Source: Trileptium ribeirensis
Lineage: Eukaryota > Nematoda > Enoplea > Enoplida > Thoracostomopsidae
Assembly (NCBI GenBank): GCA_030248225.1
Contig: JASANE010012389.1
Coordinates: 27,422-91,421, forward strand
Reading direction: 5' to 3'
DNA: 64,000 bases
The notes beneath the pieces were generated by a model. It was not told the origin of the DNA and made no database searches. It worked only from the letters and a program-made list of their open reading frames with translations. A program made the translations under genes and the position numbers. This document shows, piece by piece, positions 39,801-50,339 of this stretch; position 1 is the stretch's first letter; the number at the start of each line of letters is the position of its first letter.

Positions 39801-42800
39801 TTAAGAAAAATTGTGAAACCCAAAAAAATTAGAAAATTTATCTTACCCTGATGACCTCCTCCCGCCGACTGGCTGATCCACCCTGGGGAGGCATGGTTTT
39901 ATTCAACGTTTTTGCTGCCCTAATGAGATTTCGGTACCTCAAATATCACGACGCAACAAATGCAAAATAAAACATCAGAACTTGTCAGGGGTGGTCAAGC
40001 CAGGTAACCTCATACATGATCTTTCTGCTACTTGTAGAACGAGATACAATACGGTTTGTGAATTAATCGCTGGGGCTGTTGACCCATACATGCCCTAATT
40101 AATTCATGTATTGTGCAATATTTGGCAAACTCAAGCCGGCGTTAGGAACTGATCCCGGGGCGTGCAGTAAAAAAATTTGCATACGCAAAACACTGAGCTA
40201 TCTGGGAGCTGTTGCTCTGTCCATTAAGGAACCTCGCAACGCCATCGAACAAAGCACATGCAAACGCTCGATATACCAAGATTTCAGTAAATAGAACGAC
40301 TCACAATGTGCGTAAAAGTCTATTCGGACGTAGTATCTATGAAATGGTTAACTCACAACATTCGCGATTATATTACCTTAAACCTTCCCACCGGGAATAA
40401 ATCCAGCAACTACAACGAACTTTAGCTAATAATCCTGGTCGAGTATGAATATCAAGTGCGACAACACAGTCTAAATTTGGCTTAAATATGACGAAACTTT
40501 GAAATACTGAACGCTTGAGTACCTGTTTTTATGGTATTATGAACATATCATTTATATGGAAATTGTGTTATAGCGAAAATGTTTAGACAGTATATATTTA
40601 CCTTATTTGTTTTCGTTAAGCTGCGTTACTGGTCCCTATACCGACGCGATTGACCCCCCCGAGGACCCTGCTACCCGCCCTTGCAATTCAGACTTTGAAT
40701 ATGTATACCCTAGACCACGTTATTCTTTCGAAAACTACGAGAAATAGAGCCCCTAACAAAGTTTGCCGTTTAGACTCTAGCAACTACCAAAATTTGTTTG
40801 CCACAATGCTTACTGTCTGGAATCATATATCTGTGAAAATGCACGCAGTATGTAGCGCGTTAGTATTATAATAAACATGGCTAAATAAAACGCAAAGCGC
40901 ATTAAGATCCCAACTGGTTTCCAAACAACTTAAAACTATTAAATTTTTCAGCGCAAATTGTATGAAATGCAGTTTGAATCAAGACGAGGACCTGCAAATT
41001 TGAAACGCACCAATTAGGGCACACTGAAAAACGATTTACATCAAATTGAACGAAACGCGTACTTCATGTGATGAAAAGAATTTTAAATTTATGTTGTTCG
41101 ACCATCGCATCTCAACGGTAAAGATAGAAACTAGAAACTAAAATCGCTACCCTGGCATGCGGAACCTAGATGAAAATTAGCGATTTGCACGTTTAATATG
41201 TTGAAAAATACGATTTGGGTGAAAATGAATCAAGATGTAAAGCTAGGCCCCATCAAAAGCGTAGGCGCGTCTCTGGTTAACATCAAGGAGCAGATTTGAG
41301 TACATATTTACAGACATCAATTCTGCAAATAATTCTTGGTTGATGCGGTCCACCGAGCTCATCGCAATTAAATGTTGTAAAGGCTAACTGTCAAGCCAAT
41401 AGTTGAGAATTTATAGAATTATCGCAATAGCATACGATAATAAACATCTTAGTACCTAAGTATCTAATCTACGTTACACTATTGCAAACTGCGAAATATT
41501 ATACAACGATGTTGTAACTGGTAATATTATTTATTATATAATTTTTAGATATATATTTATGATAAGCTTAACCTATATACACATATTTGGTCTGCAACAT
41601 ACATTTCCATGCCTTACCCACAAGACTGATGCAGCACAGTATAAGGCTTAGGCCGCACAAGAACAGACAGTTCGGAAGCGACTTGCCGGCCATCGAAAAC
41701 GATATCACGAAGACAAATAGCGCCGTGAAGAAACTAATATAAGGCTCCATGCTTTCAAACAGATATAATGGTTCTGCGTCTACATCGCCAAAATCTGATA
41801 GTCGTTCAACTGCGCTTACGTGCTTGGTCATTGTTGAATCTGACGCCAAAATTTCTTCGTCCTCCGCAGCGGGATCTTCCGTTTCGTCAGTTTCGCGTGG
41901 TTTTAGTCCAGATACTCCTAATGTCTCGCTATCCGGACGTATTAAAACCTTTGGGATTTGGAACAATGGTATCGACTTTTGACGATTTGAATCTACACAT
42001 TCGTATTCGGTCGTTTTCTGCTGACTTCCGGAGTCATGACGACTAAACGGTTTCAAAAGCCGCTGCCAAGTTTCCAGCTGCCGTGATACGCTACGAAGTT
42101 GATACATCTTTAGCGAATAGTAAAGCATTGCCCCAAACGCCATGTAGGCCGTAATAAGCGGAACCCATAAAAGAATGCGTTGGATCGATACAATCTGAAT
42201 GAGTCCAAGGATTAGCATTGTTTGAAGCTGATGATACGGGAATATATTGTGAAACAGTAGTCTGCTTTGCTCTCGAAGCTTTGCGATTGCATAATCAACA
42301 AGGGTTGAAAACTGACCGCGCACCTGCAAAATTACAAATCGAAATGAGAACAGTTTTTGAGCAATTCAGTTCAGTCAGGAACTTTTGTAGCCAATTCAAT
42401 ACTTCTTGAATTTGAAATAGTTAAAAACTGTTCAACGAGTTTATCACATAGAAAACAGCAACACTGATTGATAAAAGCGGATTAGGTTCAATTTAAGTGA
42501 TTTGGGCCACCGGAGCCAAAAGGTTTTATAACTGAAACAGTTTAGTGCGCGGCTTCTACATTTAAACTAAGCTCTTATCAAGTGCTTATGTAATGAAAAT
42601 AAGCAAAGTGTAAGGCTTATGTTGTAAACAACGCTATCTGCATTTCCACTACGTCTTCAGCTAGACTTCGCCCATAAGTGTAATGCAATCCCAAATAATA
42701 TTATCTTAATTAAAATTATATAAAATTTATGCCTAACTAATTATACAAAATCTGATTTATTTGCGCAAAGTCTATGCAAAAGTTAAACAGAATTGTAGTA

Positions 42801-45800
42801 AATAATAGTTCCACCCTACCACGATTAAAAACAAATCTGGATAACTGCGGGAGTGAGCAAGTGTAAAACAGAAATAGATTGTTGCATATATGTTCCATTT
42901 ACATCATGATGGCATAAAGTATTTAAAGCTTCGAGATAAAAATGTCGTTGGACGATATCAACTGCTGATTAGTTAGTTATAACGATTTGGAATCATTTCC
43001 TACTTTAACAGTTGCTCTCTATAGATATATTTAGAAAACAATAGTAAAAACCAAACCTTATCGTTTCCAATCAGTTCAATGATATCGTCCAATGACATTT
43101 TATCCGTTGCGAAAAGCTGAGCAATCGAATCGAGTCGATCTTCGATGTTATCGCCGTCGCCACCATCACCGTGTTCACTTTGAACCTGCCCTGCCTCTTC
43201 ATGTTGTTGAAATGGTTCGCGTTGTCGTATTATGTTCAAGATATCTAAATAATAAAAAGCTTTACCCAACTACGGTTGGGCCTTTAGTGTACTAACTCGA
43301 GAAAAATTGCAATTTTTGCACCAAACCCGCAGCTTTACAGAAAAGAAAGCTATATAGTACACTAGTTATAAAATATAGTACACAAGTTATACCTTTTTAC
43401 TACTTTTGGCAATGTCCAACCTGACGGACGGTGCGAAGGAATTTGTATTCTTTTCTGAACTATATTTTGTGGCGGTTAATATATTGCCGATATTATTACA
43501 TGGCTAGCTATAGCGTTATGACGTCCAATTCTTGCTCTGATTTGTGGTTTACCTTTTTGTTTCTTGTTTTCAAGTTTCAATTATTAAATTTCAATTTTTA
43601 CGGGAATTTGGGAATTCGCCGGCTGCGGCGCTTTGTATGTGGTATTGTATAAATAATAATAGAATTAACAGTTCTGCTGAATAAACTGCTAATATGTTTT
43701 GCTATATAATAAGCTAGCATACCTGCTAATATTGCTGGCAAAAATTTAAAACCTCGAATTTTGATGTGGCGCTTAAATGTCTGGCTTTTAACCGCGCGCC
43801 AGCAGTGAGGGCGTTAAAGTCTCAAACATCTTGTCTTGTCATGCTGGCGCTACGAATCCAAATCTTAAATAATTTGGACCCATGGTATTTGTAACATTCA
43901 GTGATTGATCACGTGGTTTCGCGTCATTCGCAATTTCATTACTTTTGACGTTTTAATAATGATATAGGGTATAGGTGCCCAAAGTCTGTCGGTTTGGGGG
44001 GTGGGGTGGTAAGGGACGGGTAAACGGTTCCGGCCGGGAAAGGGTGTCGAAATTTACGAAAACTTATAATTTTTTCTAAAAAACTTTGTTAAAATCATCA
44101 AAATCTTGTTAAAATTACTAAAATCTCTGTAACATTTTCCGCACGCTTTGAGGTGCACGGCATATATGCACTTTTATGATATCCTGGAAGGCCAAATGTC
44201 GCCAGCTTTGGAGTGTCCCCAGAAACTTTTGATAGTGGCTCAATTAATCAACCTTATATGACACTCCATAACAATTACATTATACAAAACCTAAGGCATT
44301 TCTGCTAAAAGTGACCGAAAGACTACAATTCAAACAGTTCGACAGTTTTCTACAAAACTGTTTGTATATACATGTATCTTTAAACTCATATTATATATGG
44401 TGTAGAGGTTCAAAAGTTCGCTAAATATATTACTCCGTTGTTTTAAAGAAATATACTCGAGCCCACTGCAGCTTTTACAAACTTTTACGACCTTAACCGG
44501 AGGCGCCTTGGCATACCAGTGACCCAATCCAATAGTCTAGATAAGAGGCTAGGTTCTGTATAGTTCTGTAATAATTTTTAATGTTTTACATATGTTTAGC
44601 GTGAGTTCAACTGTCAATATCAAGTGATTTCACGATGCTAATGTAAGAACAGGTTCGATAAAATTGAGCAACAGTAACTTGTTTACTGCGACGTTGCATA
44701 GCTGCATGAATTTAAAACAATTCCATTGCATGACTTTCTAGCATATACTCTATTTTCACTTATGTGCATCCGTGAAATGCAGTGTTACGAGAGAGATGCC
44801 TAAAGTGGACACATTTTAATGTGAACGACGCATTAAACACGATATGTTTATAGCTGTCTGTAAATATCATTAATAGCAAACGCTGTCTAACACTAACCTT
44901 CTTCGGTTAAATCTGATCTTGCTTCAGCTCGATGAAATAGCAATTGCAAAACGTGAAGCGGCGAATCCGAGTCGTCCAGATTTTCCGACAATGCCCTCGT
45001 CAGTTTTCGCGCAGCATCGCTCCATCTTGCGTGACCTAAAATATTCAGTGTCCTGTTGTGGAGAAAAAATTTTTGAATAAATTCCCGCAGTAATAATCTT
45101 TTTACACTAATATATTATGTCTTCTGGCTTGGTATATATCATTTATATAGATTTCTTGTAAGGATACTTCTACTATATACACAATGCAGTACTACATTTA
45201 GCAGGTGACAAATGGGACTATTTATAACCGCAATATCTTAGCTAGCAGAAACAGCATGTATAACCAAAAATATTTCATTTATCTGGATAAATTATATAAT
45301 TTTACTAGTTTACTACATTAGTTTGAGTATTTGATAATTATAATTGAGATTGGGATCAAATCTGAGCTCCATCGATTTCTGACAAACCCGTCTTTGTCCA
45401 ACGTTACACAATACTAAGCTAGCACCTAACCTATAACGCAGTATTTCAGTATTGAAGATCTGAAATACCATCTGTACGTAATTATAGACATGTCCCTGAT
45501 TTCTGAACATAGCTCTATTAACAACTATCACTGGCGCTGAAATCGTAGCTATACAGATTAAAAACAAGTGTTAACTAACATAATTACACGCATATACGTA
45601 CATCATCTACTGATCAGAACGGTTTTGGTAAACATCAAAACATATAATTGTTAAAAACAGACAAACACCCAAGTATAATTCTAAACATGTTCTTCAATTT
45701 AAATAAAAATTTATTGAAATTTTGAGCAGTACATCTTATATCCAGCCAACATCACTACACTAAATCAATAATGCTGAAATCCAAAAACTTAAATTCTACC

Positions 45801-45887
45801 TGAAACTCCGTCTGGCTCAGCATCACTATCGTGGTCAGATGAATCTCGTCCGGCATCATCACTGGATATTGACATGCTTTTGTCCAT
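30662..45887 (-). CDS. wfs1: Wolframin (ER membrane protein), nine coding exons
   Basis: Wolframin is a multi-span endoplasmic reticulum glycoprotein tied to ER calcium, protein folding stress and, in humans, Wolfram syndrome. Exons on the - strand: 45887-45800, 45035-44898, 43244-43057, 42323-41583, 39260-38874, 37187-36873, 35831-35666, 32551-32217, 30883-30662; about 859 residues (human 890). Matches to the family run the whole length: GHARWSDAARKL in the helical N-terminal region; LEPYAHF-like MEPYISFF before a membrane segment; LLPHLVALFWW; the luminal block NLTWKDLHTYCTGP with conserved cysteines; EWLRCFYG; and the C-terminal LQLECIDC followed by FLFNFLFEPLV. About nine hydrophobic segments lie in exons 4-6. 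Phases are consistent at all junctions as modelled. Exon 4's 3' end and exon 5's 5' end are uncertain, and introns 5 and 6 need GC donors. The N-terminal Sel1-like region is shorter than in vertebrates. Confidence 0.95.
31306..31348. repeat. 43-base near-perfect palindrome in wfs1 intron 8
   Basis: Two 21-base arms, exactly complementary, with a one-base spacer at 31327. Core GTATGGGTATGT/ACATACCCATAC. Could extrude as a cruciform or form a hairpin in wfs1 pre-mRNA. Confidence 0.97.
32217..32551 (-). CDS. wfs1: wfs1 coding exon 8, luminal domain
   Basis: The acceptor ATTTTAG precedes AA (completes Glu in phase 1); the donor is ACG|GTACGT, phase 0. It encodes TLLDYLPNEISEWLRCFYGN, matching human INMLPFFIGDWMRCLYGE, then a Ser-rich variable stretch and HKFKDLVKRIHRGD, matching EFKSVLLSLRQG. 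Overlapping frames here are shadows. Confidence 0.93.
33310..33400 (+). repeat. Possible tRNA-like SINE head in wfs1 intron 7
   Basis: CTAGATAGCTCAGTGGTTTTGG looks like a tRNA 5' half with A box; the expected B box (GGTTCRANYCC) is not clear. Weak. Confidence 0.3.
34805..35035 (+). repeat. GGGGTTC/GGCGGCAGCC repeat, copy 2, with TTAGGC-like words
   Basis: In wfs1 intron 7. GGGGGTTCGGTGGGCGGCAG is followed by CTTAGCTTAGGCTAAGACTTAG, then TATCGAGAACGGCAT. Same order of blocks as 29860-30035; the GC core also matches 50670-50800 read on the - strand. Confidence 0.75.
35666..35831 (-). CDS. wfs1: wfs1 coding exon 7, start of luminal domain
   Basis: 166 bases, not open far enough to be listed as a long reading frame. 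Acceptor TTTTAG, donor CTGG|GTAATT, phase 1. It encodes NLTWKDLHTYCTGP, VECSQLKGVIVSW and NVRISQLQNSL, closely parallel to human STLTWQQYGALCGP, ILCSHLEGHRVTW and YVRVTDIDNSA. It contains two N-glycosylation sequons (NLT, NAT), fitting a luminal location. Confidence 0.95.
36470..36670 (+). repeat. AT-word repeat segment in wfs1 intron 6
   Basis: CCCCCGAGCGTCC followed by closely spaced GGTAAAA, GGAAAAT, GGCAAAAT and a closing TTTCGAAAATTTAT; resembles the 57655-57905 segment, which has the same TTTCGAAAATTTATGG/CC closing. Confidence 0.55.
36873..37187 (-). CDS. wfs1: wfs1 coding exon 6, last membrane segments
   Basis: The acceptor TTTTTAG precedes LQNIAMSLSLILLF in phase 0. It holds hydrophobic helices (LILLFVWPTLGAFAAVIGL, VFTLFILLIPFLY, LLLVGFYAGLLVMSVALLY) separated by basic loops, as in the C-terminal half of the wolframin membrane domain. 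The exon must end in phase 0; ATG|GCAAGT, a consensus GC donor, gives HGPFPVDKM joined to VSNLTW. Confidence 0.88.
37700..37890 (+). repeat. ACATGC-family repeat, upstream tandem copy
   Basis: Opens ATATGTATATATCACACATG then CCGAAGCA, GCCTCG, CCCTCCCAACACCTTAC, and AT words. Lies directly before a second copy with the same opening at 37898, in wfs1 intron 5. Confidence 0.7.
37898..38300 (+). repeat. ACATGC-family repeat, most complete copy
   Basis: Opens CATACATGCCGAAGC, has the CCCGAGGGTACCACC motif twice, GGCAAAAAT words, a second GC block with CAGCATCCCATGG, and ends GCGTCAGCATGTAGATATGAT. The ends are weakly inverted (ACATGCC and, inverted, ACATGCTGAC), suggesting a MITE-like unit. Confidence 0.7.
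38874..39260 (-). CDS. wfs1: wfs1 coding exon 5, central membrane segments
   Basis: Acceptor GACAG, phase 0. It encodes LAQFGAFVMLVFILLAL, then LLPHLVALFWWQTAVMLAL, which aligns with vertebrate [20 protein letters not shown]. No phase-0 GT donor leaves that block intact; the best boundary is GAG|GCTAGT, a GC donor. The 5' boundary could instead be one base into the codon at ATATAG 39264. Confidence 0.85.
39600..39900 (+). repeat. ACATGC-related GC/AT-word repeat in wfs1 intron 4
   Basis: CCCCCCCACCGCGTCGAAGG is followed by GAAAATTTGGCAAAC, AATTTAAGAAAAATTG and a closing GGCTGATCCACCCTGGGGAGG, the block order seen at 57655-57905. Confidence 0.5.
41583..42323 (-). CDS. wfs1: wfs1 coding exon 4, first membrane segments plus long acidic loop
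   Basis: The acceptor TTTTGCAG precedes GTG CGC in phase 0. It encodes a helical region (LVDYAIAKLREQ), hydrophobic segments around MLILGLIQIV and LWVPLITAYMAF, a hydrophilic stretch of over 100 residues, then MEPYISFF and two further hydrophobic segments. The acidic part of the hydrophilic loop (ETDETEDPAAEDEE) has no counterpart that I recall in human wolframin. The 3' end is uncertain. A strong donor G|GTAAGG at 41617 gives phase 1, which does not fit exon 5. A weaker GTGTAT after 41583 gives phase 0 and better length agreement. An unseen small exon between exons 4 and 5 is the alternative. Confidence 0.85.
41641..41655. other. Donor ambiguity zone of wfs1 exon 4 (adjacent 41583-41618)
   Basis: Marks the coding stretch immediately before the two candidate donors. 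Codons here (SLILCCIS) are conserved membrane sequence and belong to the exon under either model. Confidence 0.4.
43057..43244 (-). CDS. wfs1: wfs1 coding exon 3
   Basis: 188 bases, acceptor ATTTAG, donor AAG|GTTTGG, ends phase 0. It encodes ILNIIRQREPF, an acidic Asp/Gly-rich stretch, then DRLDSIAQLF...SLDDIIELIGND, which aligns with the vertebrate RRMLERLVSS...ALDDFVEITKKY segment ahead of the membrane domain. Confidence 0.88.
43975..44175 (-). repeat. GC/AT-word repeat, reverse orientation, wfs1 intron 2
   Basis: G-rich block (GGGGGGTGGGGTGG, CCGGCCGGG) followed by AAAATC-TTGTTAAAATTACT spaced words; same composition pattern as the + strand copies. Confidence 0.45.
44805..44846 (-). repeat. 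Fragment of the Harbinger-like MITE end
   Basis: GGACACATTTTAATGTGAAC followed by GACGCATTAA matches the right end of copies A and B. No partner end was found nearby, so it is a solo terminus in wfs1 intron 2. Confidence 0.55.
44898..45035 (-). CDS. wfs1: wfs1 coding exon 2, N-terminal helical region
   Basis: 138 bases, acceptor ATTTTAG, donor GAAG|GTTAGT, phase 1 to phase 1. It encodes HARWSDAARKLTRAL and, after an acidic linker, LTEED, resembling the vertebrate wolframin stretch GRREAVKLLRRCL...TSENE (Sel1-like, helical). It is missed by open-reading-frame listing because of its size. Confidence 0.85.
45800..45887 (-). CDS. wfs1: wfs1 coding exon 1, acidic Ser/Asp-rich N-terminus
   Basis: It begins at ATG 45887 (MDKSMSISSDDAGRDSSDHD...) and ends at TCAG|GTAGAA in phase 1; G+GT of exon 2 gives Gly. 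A low-complexity acidic start is plausible for the cytosolic N-terminus, but this exon has little sequence conservation to support it. The support is the ATG, the strong donor and the phase match. Confidence 0.75.
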
Positions 45888-46238
45888 TGTTAGATCAAAC
45901 ACTATTACCTAATGCGCAGAATTGGCTTTAAGCAAAGTCGCTATATCACGGAACCAGAAAATATTAGGCTACATTGGCAGAAACAATATAAAAAGGCTTT
46001 TACACATTACATGATTTTATTATATCTTGCCGGAATTAACACCGATTTGATTCAAGATTTCTATAATAACAAACATATATATTCGAAAATAACTACAGTG
46101 AAATTGCGTTGCTTTGCACAGTTTTTGTTTAACTGCAGGCCGCATGACTGATATTTGTAAAAAAATTGGGAAGTAAACGAGCTAAATACTGAGATAGCCA
46201 AAAAGACCATATTGGGCATTATTATTATATTATATTGT

Positions 46239-46274
46239 ATATATATATAATGTATATATATATATATGTATAAA

Positions 46275-46342
<68 letters not shown>

Positions 46343-46425
46343 ATATATATATATATGTATAAATACATATAATATATATATGTATTATATATATATTATA
46401 TTGTATTATTATATTATATTGTATG
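46239..46425. repeat. AT dinucleotide microsatellite
   Basis: Almost pure (AT)n, broken twice by GTATAAATACATATAATA, itself palindromic. It generates the spurious Ile/Tyr-rich frame on the - strand. About 350 bases upstream of the wfs1 start codon. Confidence 0.95.
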
Positions 46426-46599
46426 CAATGATACTTACATAGATCGAACAATGACAAATTCAAAAATTGAAATCACATTGATGTTGATTAAGTTCTGTTT
46501 TTCCCGGCTCTGCAAATTTTAGTTAGATTCATAAAAATGTAGCAGGACCTAAGCCTAATCCATATAAAATCTTTAACTATTAACTTCTTAAACTAGTGT

Positions 46600-46800
46600 G
46601 TAGTTTGTGCATTATTGAATAATCTTCTACCGCAGCAGCGGATTCAACATGGGTCGTTTTGGAGCGAGACTCGGGCGCTAGCCATAACGCTATACGTAAG
46701 TTTTGCTCTGTTCCATAAGACACATCACACAGCGAGCGAACAAAAACGCACGCGCAAACGCACGCCACACAACCAACTGAATTAGTGCATTGCTTTGCAG
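46600..46800. other. CpG-containing segment upstream of wfs1
   Basis: GC-richer than its surroundings, with a run of CG steps (AGCGAGCGAACAAAAACGCA, CGCGCAAACGCACGCC). Position, about 0.7-0.9 kb before the wfs1 ATG, would suit a promoter or 5' noncoding exon; nothing else supports it. Confidence 0.25.
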
Positions 46801-47423
46801 TGTACGCTCTGACAAATGTGTCACTTTAAGAAAAAAAGAGCTACAATAGGCTCTGGAATACTATATGTCAAAATACAGCTACATGAAAATTTCAACGTAA
46901 ATCTCAATAAACTAAATCGTTATCACTTTTCTTTACAAAATATAGATAACTAAAACAGAAAATTGTTGCTAGCAATGTATAAAAGGGCAGCTTTTAACGA
47001 ACATGCACCCTATAAGTATCGGGCCGCTGAAATTTTACGCACGTTAAAAGGTTAAATCATGTTTTGATTGGCGCTATACATTGAAAAAGTCGCAAAGATT
47101 AAATAGATTTCGTAAAACCTGTGCACTCCCTACTTTGTATAATACCGCTTTTATCACTGAAAGAATTTTTCTGATAGATCCACTTTAGGGTAATGAATAA
47201 ATACTCGGGCACAGTTTTGATATATTTTATTAAGTGCCGAAAGTGATATTTTTATAAAATTGTTTGAAACGTAAGATTGGCGCGGTGCCAGCAGTTTTTC
47301 GACGCATATCACCTGGATTAATGCAGAGCGAGACCAATTATCATTATAATGAGATACATGATTATCTAACAGATGACATAAATTTAATGAAAGCGTTCAT
47401 ATCCACACTGGGGTGCGCTTGGT

Positions 47424-47454
47424 ATAGCGTTGAGAAAACTTTGCTCAACGCTAT
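47424..47454. repeat. Perfect hairpin
   Basis: Arms ATAGCGTTGAG and CTCAACGCTAT, nine-base loop. No U-run follows and the genome is eukaryotic, so it is not called a terminator. Confidence 0.85.
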
Positions 47455-48490
47455 GTCGTACAAGGATAGTTTGGCTTAGAGCTCTGTGCACTAGCCGCGG
47501 ACAGTTCGGAGCTGTTACTAGTACTATAAAGAATCTTCGCAGCGAAAAACAATAAATGAACCGACGCGTAAATGTGAGTTACTGTAGGAATTCGCTCTAA
47601 CTGTGCAAGCATTTGGTTACAGGTGCAATCCGCTTGTTTATTTTCGAAACAAAGCAAGCGGAGTGAAGGGACTTTCCCCATATAGCGCTTAATTGCCCTT
47701 AAAATTTTTGCCCGTCTGTCACATTATAATCCTTAACTATGATGTTAGACTTTGGCAAATATTATGTAATAATGTGCATGTCTGGTGTGTTCAATTGAGC
47801 ATTTGGCATCTACTTCTCGGAGCTTGCTCAATATTTCTGTATAGGTTCAACGATCCTATAACAGTATGCTGTGGTTACCACTGATACGACAACCTCGACC
47901 TCAAATCTGTGCAATCAGACCGCCTCGTGTCATAATCGGTAAAACTCGTCTGATGACAAAATCAGGTGGAATAATAAAGGATGTGGATATAAGTACACAG
48001 CATACAAATGGATACGATATGCGCCCATGCGTCATCATTTTGTTGAGTTGAGATCTTTTCCATAGAGATATTGAAAATAAAAAATACACGATAAAAATTA
48101 TCGACAGGATTTACATAAACCGCTACCTTTACACGTCTGTCTTGAAACTAACTATAAAAGAGGAAAAATTGCGTTAGCTGAGAATAACAATATAATTCTA
48201 GTTCTTCTTCTCACAGAAATACAGCAGTCAACAATAATCGAGGCAAATCGCAAAAGGGTAAATAAAGCTTAAAAAATTTAACTCATTTTTGCTTATATAA
48301 TATGGAACACAGATGGTTGAAAATAATACAATACGCAGCAAAGACCGTATGATGTTAATCTTTATTTGCAGTCGGTAGAATGACACTGCTTTATAAATAT
48401 ATTCGATGGGACCACATATTTGTATTAATATATATTTTGAACTTGTCAAAATTTTACGGATAGGCCTTTGTTTTCGAAAATTCGGCCTGG

Positions 48491-48580
48491 TCTGGCTAGG
48501 CCCGTTTTATAATTGGTGTCGGTCACCTTGCCTTGTCTGGTTAGGCCCGTTATATAATTGGTGTCGGTCACCTTGCCTTG
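48491..48580 (+). repeat. 45-base tandem duplication
   Basis: Two units of TCTGG(C/T)TAGGCCCGTT...GGTGTCGGTCACCTTGCCTTG in register, differing at two positions. Being a multiple of three it gives a 15-residue repeat in a spurious frame. Confidence 0.95.
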
Positions 48581-49068
48581 TTTCCTAACTGGACTGTGCA
48601 ACCGGGACGGCTAGATATTTCATCTCTAGAATACACATGACGGAGTGGCATTTTTTGAACCCGTGAAATACAGCAACCTGCCGTTGAAACATAGAATAGG
48701 GCCAAAGTGTTGGATATATTTATTTCCCATTTTACATTATAGAGCAACAATGTTTTGATCAGTGTCGAAAGTTGTCGGATTAGTTATTCAAAGAGGCGGT
48801 ATAAAAATATAATAAACTTGGCTTGACCGTGACGCAAAATTCTTACAACAAACAAAAAGTTTTCGAGCACTATCGTAAAATAGGTGTCTGCTAGTGAAAT
48901 ATTACCACATATCTTGGAGCGTGTCACATATTAATCATTCGAAAAAAATAAAACAGAATTTTCAGGATTCATTACTAATAAATTTTAAGTGCTATTCAAT
49001 TTCAACAAACAGCGAACCTTATTTGAATTCAGTTTTTATTTCGGAAAAGAAAAAGGTACACTGAAGTG

Positions 49069-49097
49069 GTGTAGTGTGCTGTGGTAGCACACTACAC
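49069..49097. repeat. Perfect 12-base hairpin
   Basis: GTGTAGTGTGCT and AGCACACTACAC separated by GTGGT. It lies beside a GGCCCGGCC-containing GC-rich stretch. Confidence 0.9.
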
Positions 49098-49129
49098 AGC
49101 GCATATGTTGCATACACATAGGCATTGTA

Positions 49130-49290
49130 TATTTTGGGTGCTATTTTTTGGACCGGGCAACTTCGGCCTGTTTCGGGGAGCGGTCATGCCGGCCGGAACT
49201 GCAACATCTCGGCCCGGCCCATTTGTACTCGGATGTCGGCCTCCTGGCCTGCGCTGTAGACCGCTTTGTGCTGGACAAGGTCTCGAGCTA
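49130..49290 (-). repeat. GGGCCGGGCC repeat, copy 1
   Basis: Read on the - strand it contains ACAAATGGGCCGGGCCGAG, matching ACAAACGGGCCGGGCCTTG at 56380-56400. GC-rich against AT-rich surroundings. Confidence 0.45.
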
Positions 49291-49680
49291 AAATTTACAC
49301 TTGTAATTTGCATATAAAAATACATATACTACAAAACCGCAGTGTTTGTTTAAAGCCTACATGTATTCACTTAGCGTTATATCTACAGTTACAGCGAGAT
49401 TTTACCTAATTTAGTTACTAAAATTCTATCGTTGTTGAAATGACCCAGGATGACCGTCCTTGTCACGACGTGGAATATGCAGCGAAGTTTAAGATCCTGT
49501 CGTTAAAGCTTCACGTTTGTTACATGAAAAATCGAATAAGGACCTATGCGATGTTAGTACAAAGTACTCTACTAGCTTACTAGTTGAACTGCTAGGATCG
49601 TCAGGTCACATGCACTAGTTGCCTTACCAGTGTTTAGGCACAACTAGCTAATTCAAGGTCAGCAGATTGCTTATAGCAAG

Positions 49681-49767
49681 AGCTGAATACGTTCACAGTG
49701 TTCCCGCGGAATTCGGGGTACCATTTTCCCCTGTGTTCCCTGTTGCGCGGGAACATTGTGTTCAGCT
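49681..49767. repeat. Inverted repeat, 22-base arms
   Basis: AGCTGAA...ACAGTGTTCCCGCG and CGCGGGAACATTGTGTTCAG-CT are inverted copies with one seven-base bulge and two mismatches; the loop contains CCCCTG and GGGGTACC. Confidence 0.75.
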
Positions 49768-49904
49768 TTTCTATATTATCGTACGCGGTATGTAACGATC
49801 GCTTTTGATCTTACCCCTTGTTTATGACACACATGGCGGGTCATTACATGACTACCCCCCATGATCTTGGAATATGAAATCTATAGCTCCAGATCCTTCG
49901 ACAG

Positions 49905-49990
49905 CCGACTTAGTCCAGTAGTTTAATCGGTACATCGTTGGACTTTTGATAGTTAGGATGGAATTCAGGCCAGGGTGGCACATCCATCCA
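49905..49990 (+). repeat. tRNA-derived SINE head (Lys/Gln-like)
   Basis: TAGTCCAGTAGTTTAATCGG (A-box region), GGACTTTTGATAG (anticodon-arm region) and GGAATTCAGGCC (degenerate B box) are in tRNA order. It lacks a closed acceptor stem. Confidence 0.5.
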
Positions 49991-50339
49991 TCCCTTGAGG
50001 ATGGATAAATCGAGCAGTATACTTAAGAAAATCGCAGAATGCTAGGAATTGTGGCTCCAGTTACCACTATGACTTTCGTAAAGGCCAAAAAGTTGGGGAA
50101 ACGAAGAGTGGCATCGTCCCGCCGTTTATGGCGGCATTTTCATTCATTTTCATGAAAACTAAATATGAACCGCCTATTTAGGCGCAATAGGTTCGAATAA
50201 GGTCAGCGCCATCTCGTCAACTTGCATATTTTCTAGAATATCGAAATTTTCAAAAATCTAACAAAACTGGATTATATACCACATTAGCTGAAGACAGTGA
50301 GTATTACTGTCAATTCGCAAAAATATTAGCTATAGGCGT

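Noticed and set aside
45313..45567. Extra wfs1 exon between exons 1 and 2
   Set aside because: Exons 1 and 2 already join in phase and the peptide has no wolframin similarity.
46230..46463. Ile/Tyr-rich frame on the - strand
   Set aside because: Translation of an AT microsatellite.
48406..48588. Frame with a 15-residue internal repeat
   Set aside because: Caused by the 45-base tandem duplication; no other coding evidence.
49905..49990. A functional tRNA gene
   Set aside because: A and B boxes are recognisable but the acceptor and T stems do not close; better explained as a SINE head.
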